Positions 41,701 to 51,150 of a stretch of 64,000 nt of DNA are shown here, piece by piece (position 1 is the first letter of the stretch; every line of letters begins with the position of its first letter). Made by a program: the position numbers and the translations under genes. The stretch is from Plasmodium relictum (taxonomy: Eukaryota; Apicomplexa; Aconoidasida; Haemosporida; Plasmodiidae). Location: NCBI RefSeq assembly GCF_900005765.1, contig NC_041690.1, positions 682,001 to 746,000 of the forward strand. The letters are read 5' to 3'. Under the pieces are notes generated by a model. It saw nothing but the letters and a program-made list of their open reading frames with translations, did not search any database and was not told the origin of the DNA.

Positions 41701-44462
41701 AAACAACAATCACTAATCTAAATGATATAAATAATAACGAAAATATTGACTTACGTGATAAATCCATAGAAAAAAATGGAAATTATTTTGATTTGGAAAT
41801 GGAACCTCCACTAATTGAAATAAATAATGATAAATTAAATAAGATGTGTATTGATAAAAATATTAAATTAAACAACGAAAATGATATTAATATTGAAAAA
41901 GATCAAAACAATGAAGGAACACAAATAAGTGATAAAAAAGATAAGATTGATAAAACTTCACTAAATAATGCAAAAGAAAAAAGTGTTATAAATGAAGGGA
42001 TTGATGAAAAGAAACATATGGATAATTTTAAAGAAAATTTTAGTGATCATTCTTTCGATAGTGATAATGCACATGAATTACTGGAAACAGTTTTTGAAAA
42101 ATATAATAATGAAGAAATACAAAATGATTTAACTAATCATAAAAACACTATTGAGTTTGAAATAAATATTAAAAGCTTAGAAGAGGAAAATAATGTAATG
42201 TTTAAATTTATTTCTCATAAAATTAATTGCATAAGAAATAATATGTGGAATGAAAGTATTGAAGAATTGCAAAATAAAGAAATAAATGAATTATTAAAAA
42301 AAGAGAGAGATGAAAAGATTTCTGATGCAAGTAATGATAAAAAAGATGATATGAATAATCCTAAAAATGATATATACTATTTTAATATTTATACTAATGT
42401 ATGGGAAAACGTTGATTTAAATGTTAGTCATAAATTATTAGCATCTTTGCAATTAAAAAAAAAAATCATAAATAGATACTATAAAAATGATTATGAAGAT
42501 AAGAATTTTATAACATTTAGTGAATGGAGTATTTACAATTTAATAATATCAAAAATTTATAAAAATTTAGATATGAAGAAATTTGAGGATTATCAGCTAA
42601 AAGTATATAAAATGAACAAGTTTCAATATGAATTAAGAAAGAGAAACACTTATAATTTTGGAATAAAAGTAGTAGGAAATTTATATTCAAAAAAAAATGA
42701 TCAAAAGAGCAAAGCAAAAGATTATAAATTAAATGAAAATAGTAAAAATTCTAAAAATTCAGAAGAGTATTCTGATTTCTATGATTATGATGATGATATT
42801 GAAGAAGATGATGAATATGAATATGAATATGAAGATGAAGAAGAAGAAGAGGAGGAGGAAGAAGAATGTTTTAGTACAGAAAAAGATTCAAAACACGAAA
42901 TTATAAATGAGACAGATAATGAAAATAATGATAAAAACAAAATAAATAAAGAATATAATATATGGAATCATATAGATAAAAAAGGTGTAAAAGAGGAAAA
43001 GGATAGTAAAATTATAATAGTAGATAATGAAAAAAAAGAATTAAATAATCTCAAAAATGCATTAAATTCAAATGAAGAAAAGGAAAGTTTTGAAGGAAAA
43101 GGAAATAATGGAAACAAAAGTATGCTACTAAGAAGAAAAAGGAGAAGTAGTATGCTAAATGTTAATTATAATGAAAATATTTTAAATAAAATAAATGGTA
43201 AGAGAAATAAGAAGTTAAGAGAAGGTGATAAAACAGAAAAATCTAATCATAGTTCCTATGAAGTCTCAGCAAAACAAAAAAATAATAAAAATAAAAAAGT
43301 GCAGATGATTAAGAAAAGAATAAGAGGGAAAAGGAACTTTAATACAATGAGAAATAAAAAATCAAACTTATATTACTTAATACAGTTACCAGATTATGCA
43401 AGTTATAAGGAATTAATAAAAAGTAAGAGCGAATGCTTACCCACATATATATTACAGTATGAGCAATTAAAGAAAAATGAATGTATTTTCTTTAACATTC
43501 AAAATCATTATAACAGTTTTATTAATAATGTTTATCATTTTGCTATTAGCTATGAGCAGTCATTAAAACATAATGAATATCTTAATAACACGTTAAATAA
43601 TGTAAAAGCAAGATTACATATTAAGAGATTATGCTTAAAAAAAAATATTACAATTCGAGATAATATATATGATATATGTAATACTTACTTTAATGATTTA
43701 TATACATATGATTCAAACCATCTTACCTTTTTTTTTCATAATTCTAAGAAAAGTAAAATGAATGAAATGGAAAAGATGATAAATAATCAAGATTATTATA
43801 GTAACTATGTGAATGATTATTTAGAAAATGAAACATTAAAAAAGAAAAAAAAAAAAAAGAATATGGCGAAATTAAATAGTGTTAATAATAATCAAATTAA
43901 TGAACTAAGTGAGAATCTTATAGTAAAAAAAGAACCAAATTATTATAATCAGATAAATTCTTATATAAACGACGATTCTAATAAAAAAGCAGAATATAAA
44001 AATTCATTAATTAATGACGAATCTAAGACAGGAAAAACTAACGATGCAGTATATTCTTCATCAGATGTAGATAATAAGGAACTTTGTGACAACTTGAATT
44101 ATGTAAACTTTTTAAATGATAATAACAACAAAAATAATGATTTTTCCTTGAACGAAAAAGCAATTGAAGATGAACAAGATGTAGGAAATAATGTAGTTGA
44201 ATTTGATGTTTTTAAATATGAAGACAATAGTTTCTTTTCAAATATTAATACAAGTACTAATTTTGAAAATGCTAATGATAAAAATCAGTTTAATAACACA
44301 AAAGAAAATTTTCTTAATTATTATAATAAAAATACTAATAATGTATCTTTTGAAAAACAGGAAAAACGAAAAAGCAAAAAGTTTAACAATAAAAATAATG
44401 AATTTCTTTTTAACGGGAGTATAAATCATGATGATATAATACAATATATTGATATACAATAA
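35718..44462 (+). CDS. 2914-aa Asn-rich conserved-type Plasmodium protein, function unknown
   Basis: Single exon with ATG at 35718. I do not recognise a known domain. Two parts look folded. The N-terminal ~155 residues have mixed composition (NCPHVSSITFINSNGV, later RCEWVLLLKTIKEG and LKYVYCITYFDNYIG). A C-terminal part (~2150-2670) includes FSEWSIYNLIISKIYKNL, YYLIQLPDYASYKELIKS and NIRDNIYDICNTYFNDLYTY-like helices. Between them is ~1900 residues of Asn/Asp/Lys low complexity, with (AAT)n-coded Asn runs near 38447-38486, 39667-39690 and 40140-40240. An acidic Asp/Glu/Tyr tract (~2358-2384, 42790-42868) sits before basic, lysine/arginine-rich segments (~2470-2550). That acidic-then-basic pattern would fit a nuclear protein but proves nothing. 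Residues ~163-195 carry an imperfect internal duplication (FINEYIKIN / FMNEYMKIN). No signal peptide or membrane segment is seen. Confidence 0.85.
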   Translation: MNDINCPHVSSITFINSNGVIITTEIKKSNKKMKGNLNDENNYVFYEKDLDHIKSVVLTLKPFHKEFEDNVIFRIKKREDKYRCEWVLLLKTIKEGIKNGNNKNFTDVEKNECGDIENEEIEEKTFDCNDIKDIMLKYVYCITYFDNYIGNLRKENAKNNSKNDNFINEYIKINNDFTKSNSKSDHFMNEYMKINKGLDNDRDFNFDNLAKNNKLIVNSGTYNNINEQKLKFSASHNNNIINENLNIINCNKYNNNDSNTNSDANSKSIVNNYDNINYDIKQKIDNKNMINYNLCSSLNNNSNYNTNYNSSSSKVDDFYDLTDENSLKSYNDDHIKLFKRLLYNCNSEENKVLNDFNKNVSFNKLGMNENYYTSHKIKEEITNYNKKNLPINNENSVADMIDYNQNTLNKKSKDENKFLQILEKNLNILKYKKPNIFMNDESLRKELVQFLKDNEQGKFDDNKLIKNNIKDMYQLEYNKSPFYHENMSNLKKISSDTLNYFNKKNNSNTKCNFHQDNVNVNSLSNNFLELSGASIINDKNINIFDEKNRKVESNNLSDNKNDEINIELIKLFLKSQIKNNDNRTLSEQSKLNENFQKLQKKGYLEQRKNEDNSNINFLLNDKNFEGHDKSSENNSIFNKSKNISDANEIQIDINKKKLDFRNRKKELSNNQGNSIHFNEIKHSNELSENENNMSNLKVNELNENEKKKETKPLNAHYEYIVSEILKFMIKLKNDSSSNIKNDINEIDTNLLNNTIMKFVKDLTPNEMNQLISNKDYIFSKIINDKYANEEKNYSDDSNIKIRDCIYLNTNNEIPQSCNNLIVNAYKNNLNDNDKPHFYTNTNILQVNKNKSKEKHYDEKNLLNLKKQIENDTNNTVNNKNLNVTSIIKTNMINNLNNYAIENSQNIIFYNNNNNNNNSNNNNNKIKLKEERTKKRGVDSLDNNDHFIEDGKVKEMKICKSKVKMKNNFINNNEDINLINTKICEEINNNNNNIHNDNKNIFKLSNENIDLLYNYYLHVCKNNMMYSNLYKNNNKLTDNSNINYVNNISNNNIRSSNNINSNKNIKHQVDHIKNCLNINKNINNNINMNYNDNYKNTRNVTDQVNKMFHNCFCNLKNLNDKTICNKLMNNGNGNGNDNKNYENFIYNLKNNLKVTNLKRNEEELSENIKLNEQSNCNKNNPESNNFSKSNILQIFHSNNLLNIIKSKDACDNKKMTNNNMNILERIENFKKFENEFKLFMNRYQNNEFLNNYQKNISRLLEDFKKRKTYNSHYELPNNSNINVKYNDEHILKAILINMIKELSNSRNYLNKEAFISKSNNNNNNNLSFNDYNKRKNSLNQEKNINKNINNNMSQHFHNNMNSNMNYNVNLDTVKNIYRKLLINNNLSNANNYYNNYCHSNIINFNNCRNNYYNNKILNQNLNNITKGDEQSDINIHNNMCNVNKNIDINTNTYINKQIKNNNSNAFNTFDDKKSFNNNKDNNKDNNNDNNDNNSSSSSTTNNNNNNNNHSCGCFNNNYNNSSKNLINDEIILHKENNSNIRKKEMNVNTSMTNLRSNNYQEFNKMKSIEKEFSHQKTKTNLYDEKIFKNKSINFKNDNIANIEGNTAIDSILNNNDNNLNSIKLDDDANNTDKIKKKEIFEEFQTKNKEKYSFIFNSNIDDSSTISNFSNCAQSLQSINDINSNQCDNLNMQKKDDIKLTEALLQNNDTNIDKNYHTNKKKKKFFIDLKSMKHSNLKELLLKKLSYQNMSRNYNSEKNNFDNNLHLIKSKNKECIYKSVYNDKNSNKCYDVSIKTSFYNSYSSYSSLNINFFCLFDDMYENFFKSDFEDREKMIKILNLDKDICYNQLLTFYKKKIFFESIDEREKKNLLNSYNGISLNKNKNCLDDRNVLVLRDLQMNNITLVDKEHCYDQNKDLLYNSDTMQNKIDHNLKDENNLNALNFKEEVDYFKKLINEMDNFKQVYNIQSNNKNSSDIKDDYKRNFMKNCNNKNRNIDKTTITNLNDINNNENIDLRDKSIEKNGNYFDLEMEPPLIEINNDKLNKMCIDKNIKLNNENDINIEKDQNNEGTQISDKKDKIDKTSLNNAKEKSVINEGIDEKKHMDNFKENFSDHSFDSDNAHELLETVFEKYNNEEIQNDLTNHKNTIEFEINIKSLEEENNVMFKFISHKINCIRNNMWNESIEELQNKEINELLKKERDEKISDASNDKKDDMNNPKNDIYYFNIYTNVWENVDLNVSHKLLASLQLKKKIINRYYKNDYEDKNFITFSEWSIYNLIISKIYKNLDMKKFEDYQLKVYKMNKFQYELRKRNTYNFGIKVVGNLYSKKNDQKSKAKDYKLNENSKNSKNSEEYSDFYDYDDDIEEDDEYEYEYEDEEEEEEEEEECFSTEKDSKHEIINETDNENNDKNKINKEYNIWNHIDKKGVKEEKDSKIIIVDNEKKELNNLKNALNSNEEKESFEGKGNNGNKSMLLRRKRRSSMLNVNYNENILNKINGKRNKKLREGDKTEKSNHSSYEVSAKQKNNKNKKVQMIKKRIRGKRNFNTMRNKKSNLYYLIQLPDYASYKELIKSKSECLPTYILQYEQLKKNECIFFNIQNHYNSFINNVYHFAISYEQSLKHNEYLNNTLNNVKARLHIKRLCLKKNITIRDNIYDICNTYFNDLYTYDSNHLTFFFHNSKKSKMNEMEKMINNQDYYSNYVNDYLENETLKKKKKKKNMAKLNSVNNNQINELSENLIVKKEPNYYNQINSYINDDSNKKAEYKNSLINDESKTGKTNDAVYSSSDVDNKELCDNLNYVNFLNDNNNKNNDFSLNEKAIEDEQDVGNNVVEFDVFKYEDNSFFSNINTSTNFENANDKNQFNNTKENFLNYYNKNTNNVSFEKQEKRKSKKFNNKNNEFLFNGSINHDDIIQYIDIQ
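38447..38486 (+). repeat. AAT/AAC run coding for Asn
   Basis: A trinucleotide run of AAT/AAC codons with one AGT interruption inside the giant protein. It makes antisense shadow frames of Leu/Ile. Typical of replication-slippage Asn tracts in Plasmodium. Confidence 0.85.
40140..40240 (+). repeat. AAT/GAT/AGT run coding for Asn-Asp-Ser tract
   Basis: About 100 bp of AAT, AAC, GAT and AGT codons give an Asn run, then Asn/Asp, a Ser stretch and another Asn run. Both strands stay open in several frames here, which explains the spurious ORFs on either strand. Confidence 0.85.
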
Positions 44463-46351
44463 AAAAAAAAATAACTACATGTATATTTTATATATATTTA
44501 TTCCATTTGTCTCTATTTTTTATGTTCCTTTTTTTATAACTCTTTTTTATATACTTTTTTTAATGGTTTATTAAGTTCCTTAAAGACTTAAGCTTTTTTT
44601 TTTTTTATGTCTTTATATGTATTATATTTTTACTATGTTTTATTTTATGTATTTATATCTTATTACAAAAGATATAACGACTTATTTGACTTAATTTAAT
44701 TATTAATCCTAGAAAATGTTAGATTTAATATATATGCCGATGTATACCAATAAAGTATATATACAAATGCAATGTTTTTCTAAAATTTTTTTTTAGATTT
44801 TAAACCTTTTTTCATATATTTATTAATATTATGCACCCAATTTTTTTTTTTTTCATTTTTTAATTTAAATTTTTAATAAATTATACTTATTTACAGATAT
44901 ATAAGTTAGTACATTTATATATATGTTCATGTTTCATGAATATATAATAAACTTTTTTTTTCTTTTTTTTTTTATTAGTTTTATAAATCTTTTATATACG
45001 CTTATATTTTAATATTAGTTTATCCTGTTTTGTTATAATTTATAGTAAAAGTAATGATTTTTTTCTTATAATTTTATTTGATTTAATAAAAAGTTTTTTT
45101 AATAAAATTATTTAATGTATTATTGAAGCTTATTGATATTTTTCTAATTTTAAGTAAAAAACCTACAAATCATTAAAAAAGAAAATTTTTTCTGTATATT
45201 AAAGATATAAATCATTTATAGCATTAAAAAGTTCTTATTTAAAAAAAAATATAACTTATACGATTTTTATTCATAAGATACTTTATTTTCCCCTTTATCT
45301 TATGAAATATATACGTACTCTTATTAAAATATCTAAATTATTTTAGAAGCAAATATATTTTTTTTTTTTAAATTAAAAAACTGTGCCATTTATAATTGTT
45401 TTAAGCTGTTTTCATAAAATAAAAAAAAATAAAAAAAGACAGAATTATTCTATTTTTTAAAATATATATAGCATAAAGAACAAATTTTTTTCAATTTGTA
45501 TTTTATTACACTTTATAAAACTATTCACTATTTATTAAATAAATATATAAATTAAAATAGAATGAAATTGTATTCTTTCTTATTTTTGCTTATTTTGCAA
45601 AATAGTATGTTTTGGATTACGCAACAAAAAAAATTTCTTGCATGAAATATCTTGTGAAAAGGTGAAAAAGTGAAGAAAATTTTTTTTTGTAGTTCTATTT
45701 AGACATTTTAAATATAAAATAAATAATTTCTGCACTATTTTATTTTCATCTTTTATAAGAATAATTATATAAAAATAACAATTTGAGATTATAAAAAAAA
45801 AAAAAATACCTTTTTTCTTTTTTATGACCTTATTTCTCAATATAAATAAAAAAAAAAATTTTCTTTTTTTTTTTTTTAGCTTAAAATTTTTACATTCTAT
45901 TTAAATATTATTTTTTTTTTTTTATTATTTTTTTAATTATTTTTATTAAGAGAGAATCAATGCTTAATAAGTTTCTTATTTTTAAATTTGTAAAATTTAA
46001 AAATGTATTAAAGAATAAAAAAAATTTTGAAAATTTTTTATATTAATATATATTAATAAATTCATAAAATAAAATTAAAATGAATTTTCAATGAAGAATT
46101 AAATGATCGATAGTCTTTATTTTTTTTTTTTTTTTATTTATGAATATTTAAATTCCGTTTTTGAATTTTTCATGAAGTTTATATTCTGTAATAACTTTTA
46201 AGATGTACTACATTGAAAATAATTTTTTTTCTTTTTTCTTGATCGAAATTAAAAAAATATATATATATAATAGATATATGTAATAAAGAATCAAATAAAT
46301 TATTAAATCAAAAATATTATAAATCATAAATGTAAACAAAAAAAAAAAAAA
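44463..46351. other. Intergenic, Asn-rich giant to GBP-like GTPase
   Basis: 1.9 kb of A/T-rich sequence with no convincing exon. A reverse-strand frame at 45580-45840 is low-complexity Lys/Phe/Ile with no recognisable domain. Both neighbours read rightward. Confidence 0.6.
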
Positions 46352-49300
46352 ATGAAAAAAATATTTTTTTGTTTACTACTTATTATAAATTCAATAACTT
46401 TTTACTGTAATAGTAATGTTAAAATAAAAAATAATGGAAATATAGAAAAGGAAATTAGAAATAATGAAGATACCTTAAATTTAAACAGTAACGAAAAAAA
46501 AAAAAAAAAGAATGAAAATTCTTCATTTATAGATATTGAAGAATTTACATTCAATAGTACAAATAACATTAATAAAAACAATATTTCATCAAAAATACCA
46601 AATGGAAATAAAAATTATATAGAGGAAAAGCATAATCAAACAACTAATGGTGATAAAGATAATGATATTAATGATATCAATGAAGATTATCTGTATGATA
46701 TTGATACAGAAGATAATGCTATTGATGAAAAGGATGATCAAGATGAAGATGATCAAGATGAAAATAATTTTGAAATACCTGTTAATTGTGATGATGATAA
46801 TTGTTTTAATTCATTAGATGAATTAAATAAAATAATTGATGAAAAAAAAAAAAAATTAAAATATAGAAAAAATAAAGGAAAACCTATACAAATAATAAAA
46901 CCAAATGTAAATCACACAGAATTAATATTAATTGAAGAAAATTTACAAATTTTAAAAAAAATAGAAAAGCCAATAGCTATTGTATCGGTTTTAGGAGATA
47001 TGCATACAGGAAAATCATTTTTGCTAAATTTATTGAATGAACATATAATTGATGATTTTAATAAAAGTAAAGAAAATATTGAAAACGGTTTTAAAGTAGG
47101 AAACGATATAACTGCAAGTACATATGGAATTTGGATATGGTCTGAGCCAATTAAAATAAATGTAAAAAAATTAAAAAAAATGTACGAGTATATAGATAAA
47201 AATTTTACTAATTTTATTAGAAGTTATGAATATGAAAAAGATGAATATAATGAAGAAATTATTGATTTATTAAATTTATATAAAACAGATGATTGGATTA
47301 TCAAGATAAATGAATTAAACATTTCTGATACAGAAGAAGTAAACCTTGTATTAATGGACACTCAAGGATTAAACAGTCCTAATGTTAACAAAAGATATGA
47401 TGAAATATTGTATGCACTAACTAATTTAATTTCGACAGATATAATTTTTTTAACAATGAAAATGATAAATAATAAAGATTTAGAATTCATTGAAAATATA
47501 ACAAAAGATGCTAATTTATTTATGTTAAGAGCATATACGAGATCTAACGGTTCTACCTTTTCTATTAAAAAAAATAATTTCGATAAAATATTAGATAACA
47601 TTAACAATGTAGAAAATAATTCTTTAATATTAGAAAGTATTGCTTCAAAAAATTTGATGTGGGTAGTTCACGATTTCAGTCAGCGTTTAGATGTAAGAAA
47701 AGGAAAATTATGGCTAGATATTTTATTGAATTCTGATAGGAGAGATTTAGATATTAAATATTGGAAAAAAATAATTTCTAATAAAAGTAAAGATAAGCAT
47801 GACGCTTATACAACAAAAAAAAAAAAAATTGCCTATTTAACTTATCCAGAGCATAGTAATAATCTTACTAATGATTCATCTTCTAACTATAAATTGAACG
47901 TTCTTTATAAAAATATTGATTGTGTATTATTAAGAAGTATGTATAATAACAAGGAAATTGATTTTACTAAAGCTAATATTAATGATTTAAATGAAGAATA
48001 TAAAAATGACGTTATGCTCTTAAGATATAAAATTTACTTAAGAGCTTTACAATATCCGAAAAAAATGTATTCAAATGTTCAGATGAATTTTATTGTAAAT
48101 AAAATTAAAAAAGAACAAATCCCTGATCAAAAAGAAGGAGAAAATGATAAAAATAAGAAAAATGAAATTGATATTAAAAATATCAATGAAAATAATGAAA
48201 GTAACAATAAAGATTCATATTCATCTCAAATGAGTAACAGATATATGTCTGGTCATGATGTATACGATTTTATCACCTTTTTAGTTAAGTCCGCGAACCA
48301 AAATTTATTTACTAATGTAAATCAATTTTTTAAACAGTTTAAAATTAATAGAGCAGAAATAAGTAGAAACGATTTAATATTTTTATATAAAAAATATTTA
48401 CTACAATTCATGGAAAACGAAGAAGTAGAATTTATTAGCTACTTAAATGAAGAAAATGATGATTTAGATAATACAGGGGATAGATTTTCTAAAGTAGATA
48501 AGAAGGATATTGAATCAAATAATGAAGATTTTGATGATGTATTAATTGAAGAAACAAAAAATAAAGAAAAAACCGATATATATAGACTACCTCCGTTGCT
48601 TAACGAAATAAAAAAATACGAGGAATTAATTCGAGAACAAATTTTAAGTATATGGTATAAATACACAGAAAGTGATTTTCATGATGATGAAGAGAAAGAA
48701 TTAATTAAAGATATCGAAACCAACTTATATGAGAGATTAGATCAAATAAAAAATGAAATGATTGACTTAGGTGAAACAAATATTCGAAAATTTTGTAAAT
48801 TAGCATGTGAAGATGCATTACAAATTGTTATAGAAGACATTAAAATGAAAAGTGATCAATATCCTATTAAGCAAAAAGATCTAACAATTTTTTTTGAGTC
48901 TGTTAGTTATAACTTGCTAAAATTTTTAGAAAAAAAGTTGTCCAAAAATTCCGATAAATTAGATTTAATATATTATAAAGATCCAATTTGTAATCCCTTG
49001 ATTAATAATACGTTTCAAGAATTTTATTATTTAAAAAAAAAAAATACCACTTTAAATGAAAAAAAATTAAAATCATTTTTTTCCAATGCAGTTTCTAAAG
49101 GAAAAGAAGTTTTTGAAGCATTAGCGGAAAACACTGATAACATAACCGAATATTTTAAAAATAAAAATGTATTTTATACTATTTTAGATAAATGGAACTT
49201 AGAAGCTGTTAATGTATATACGGCAACTTTAAGTGATTTTTTTAAGGATGAAAAAGAATTAAGTGAAGAATATTTAAATGTTTTAGATAGTGACATAAAA

Positions 49301-50518
49301 AATCTGAAAAGAAAAGCAATGGATAAATGGCATAATCATTGCAAAGAAAAAACAAATGCTTTATATAATATGCATAAAAGTAATTTAAAAAAAAATTTTC
49401 TTGAAAATTTTAATTTTCCTTTAGATGAATTAGTATTACAAGACATATATTTAAGTTTAAAAAGTCAAGAAGAATTAAAATATATGGATATATATTGCTC
49501 TAATGAAGAATCCTGGAATAGCGAATATAAAAAATTTTTAACATTAAGTGATGAAGTATATAAATTCATAAAAGATGAAAATTTAAAAGCAATTCAAATA
49601 ACATGCCAGCAACCATTAGATGAATTAAAAAATGGAATAAAAGGAGAAATAAAAAATTATTATTTTTGGAGATCACTAAAAAAAACATTATATAATAGAG
49701 CACTTATCGTTCTTTCTAATAATATTGAAAATATCTATTTAAAAAATAAGAGAGAAAATAAGATTCAATCTTCAATAGATGACAAATATAATACAAAGAG
49801 CAATCATTATAAAAAAATATCAAAAGAATTAATGAGTAAAGTTATAAATAGATGGTTGAATAATGATATTTATAAGGTATATTATCCTATTATAAGAAAG
49901 CAGTTAATTCATAAAATTATATGTTATATGGGTATTCTTATTTTATTATTTATAACATCATTAGTTATATATTTCAAAAAATTTCATGTTAGTTTTATTA
50001 TATTAATTGTTATTTCTTTGTTTATGGTTTTTGGATACGCACAAATATCATTATTCATTAAAAAATTTTTCAGGCGTATTGTATTTTATATGTATGAAGG
50101 AATAACAAATGTATTTGGAACAGAAGGAGCTATTGTTTTCTCTATTTTATCAATCTCTGTAACAGCTATATATTTATACAATTATCATATTGTAAAATTT
50201 AAAAATAAAGTTGCAAAAAATACTAAAAAATTATTGCAATCACAAAATTTGATGAACATGTCAGGCATTAACAATTTAAAAGATTTTCATTCTACTTCTT
50301 CGAAAACAAGAATATTCAAACCAAATTTAATAAAATTTTCTGATTTTGAAAAAGATACAAAATTTCACTCATCTAATATACCTCTTGATTATAAATTACA
50401 TAATGAAGCATCTCAATACATTGATCATAAAAATAGGTCAAATCGTTTAAATAAAATGGATGAATATTCATCCTTCAACAACCCGAATAAATTTCAAAGA
50501 AGATCCTTTTTAGATTAG
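46352..50518 (+). CDS. GBP/atlastin-type dynamin-superfamily GTPase with signal peptide and C-terminal membrane segments
   Basis: Single exon, 1388 residues. The N-terminus (MKKIFFCLLLIINSITFYC) is a classic signal peptide or signal anchor, followed by an acidic Asn/Asp-rich spacer to ~190. The GTPase domain follows: G1 GDMHTGKSFLLN (~215-226), G2 region STYGIWIW (~255), G3 MDTQGLNSP (~334-342). A G4-like WVVHDFSQRL (~435) has His where GBP and atlastin have Arg in the RD guanine-recognition pair. The GKSF P-loop and HDF motif fit GBP/atlastin better than Sey1/RHD3, whose P-loop is usually GKST. A long helical stalk (~600-1180) ends in a hydrophobic pair (~1188-1235) and another segment (~1257-1280), then a hydrophilic tail. 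Family members fuse or remodel ER-type membranes. A cleaved signal peptide would put this GTPase in the lumen, which would be unusual. Confidence 0.85.
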   Translation: MKKIFFCLLLIINSITFYCNSNVKIKNNGNIEKEIRNNEDTLNLNSNEKKKKKNENSSFIDIEEFTFNSTNNINKNNISSKIPNGNKNYIEEKHNQTTNGDKDNDINDINEDYLYDIDTEDNAIDEKDDQDEDDQDENNFEIPVNCDDDNCFNSLDELNKIIDEKKKKLKYRKNKGKPIQIIKPNVNHTELILIEENLQILKKIEKPIAIVSVLGDMHTGKSFLLNLLNEHIIDDFNKSKENIENGFKVGNDITASTYGIWIWSEPIKINVKKLKKMYEYIDKNFTNFIRSYEYEKDEYNEEIIDLLNLYKTDDWIIKINELNISDTEEVNLVLMDTQGLNSPNVNKRYDEILYALTNLISTDIIFLTMKMINNKDLEFIENITKDANLFMLRAYTRSNGSTFSIKKNNFDKILDNINNVENNSLILESIASKNLMWVVHDFSQRLDVRKGKLWLDILLNSDRRDLDIKYWKKIISNKSKDKHDAYTTKKKKIAYLTYPEHSNNLTNDSSSNYKLNVLYKNIDCVLLRSMYNNKEIDFTKANINDLNEEYKNDVMLLRYKIYLRALQYPKKMYSNVQMNFIVNKIKKEQIPDQKEGENDKNKKNEIDIKNINENNESNNKDSYSSQMSNRYMSGHDVYDFITFLVKSANQNLFTNVNQFFKQFKINRAEISRNDLIFLYKKYLLQFMENEEVEFISYLNEENDDLDNTGDRFSKVDKKDIESNNEDFDDVLIEETKNKEKTDIYRLPPLLNEIKKYEELIREQILSIWYKYTESDFHDDEEKELIKDIETNLYERLDQIKNEMIDLGETNIRKFCKLACEDALQIVIEDIKMKSDQYPIKQKDLTIFFESVSYNLLKFLEKKLSKNSDKLDLIYYKDPICNPLINNTFQEFYYLKKKNTTLNEKKLKSFFSNAVSKGKEVFEALAENTDNITEYFKNKNVFYTILDKWNLEAVNVYTATLSDFFKDEKELSEEYLNVLDSDIKNLKRKAMDKWHNHCKEKTNALYNMHKSNLKKNFLENFNFPLDELVLQDIYLSLKSQEELKYMDIYCSNEESWNSEYKKFLTLSDEVYKFIKDENLKAIQITCQQPLDELKNGIKGEIKNYYFWRSLKKTLYNRALIVLSNNIENIYLKNKRENKIQSSIDDKYNTKSNHYKKISKELMSKVINRWLNNDIYKVYYPIIRKQLIHKIICYMGILILLFITSLVIYFKKFHVSFIILIVISLFMVFGYAQISLFIKKFFRRIVFYMYEGITNVFGTEGAIVFSILSISVTAIYLYNYHIVKFKNKVAKNTKKLLQSQNLMNMSGINNLKDFHSTSSKTRIFKPNLIKFSDFEKDTKFHSSNIPLDYKLHNEASQYIDHKNRSNRLNKMDEYSSFNNPNKFQRRSFLD

Positions 50519-51150
50519 CATATTATATTATATATAAATTAAAATTTAAATTATTCTTTTACTTATTTTATTTTACTTATTATTTATAAAAACATATAAT
50601 TATAAATTTTGTTCACATAATAATATTTTTCTTTTTTTTTCAAATTGTACATGTAATATTTTGTCTAAATCTAAATTTTTTTTTTAATTTTTTTATCTCT
50701 TGGATTTTTAAATTTAAATCTTATTTTTAATTAATTATGTTATATATCTCAAGTTATTTTATATACTCCCTGTATTTTACCTCATTTTTTTTTTTTTTTT
50801 CATTCATTTAAAAAAATATAATATTGTTTTATTTTTATCTATTTTTATATAAATATTTTAATAGACATTGTTTTTTCTTTTCTTTTCTTTTCTTTTCTTT
50901 TTTTTTTAATTTTTAAATATTGGAAAAATAGAAAAAAATAAAAAATTAAAAAATAAAATAAAATAATTTATTAAATAATAAATAAAACTAAAAATATTAA
51001 AAAGAAAAAGATATTATAAAATTATGAAATTAAAAAATTATATTATTTTTTTAATTTTTTAATTATTAAAGATAAATTTTCTATTATAAAAGTTTCATTC
51101 CATGAAATAAATATCTCTTTTTTTTTCTTCCAAAAAAATGCTCTTAAGTT
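50519..51150. other. Convergent intergenic, GTPase / CHCH-like
   Basis: About 630 bp between two 3' ends, A/T-rich, with a (TTTTC)n pentanucleotide run at about 50873-50900 and nothing that looks coding. Confidence 0.6.
50873..50900. repeat. (TTTTC)n short tandem repeat
   Basis: About five and a half copies of TTTTC in the spacer downstream of the GTPase gene. Confidence 0.8.

Noticed and set aside
45580-45840. Reverse ORF of 86 codons as a gene
   Set aside because: Low-complexity Lys/Phe/Ile, no domain, and no neighbouring exons that fit.
46352-50518. Calling this Sey1/RHD3 outright
   Set aside because: The P-loop GKSF and the HDF motif fit GBP/atlastin better; the C-terminal membrane part alone does not decide it.
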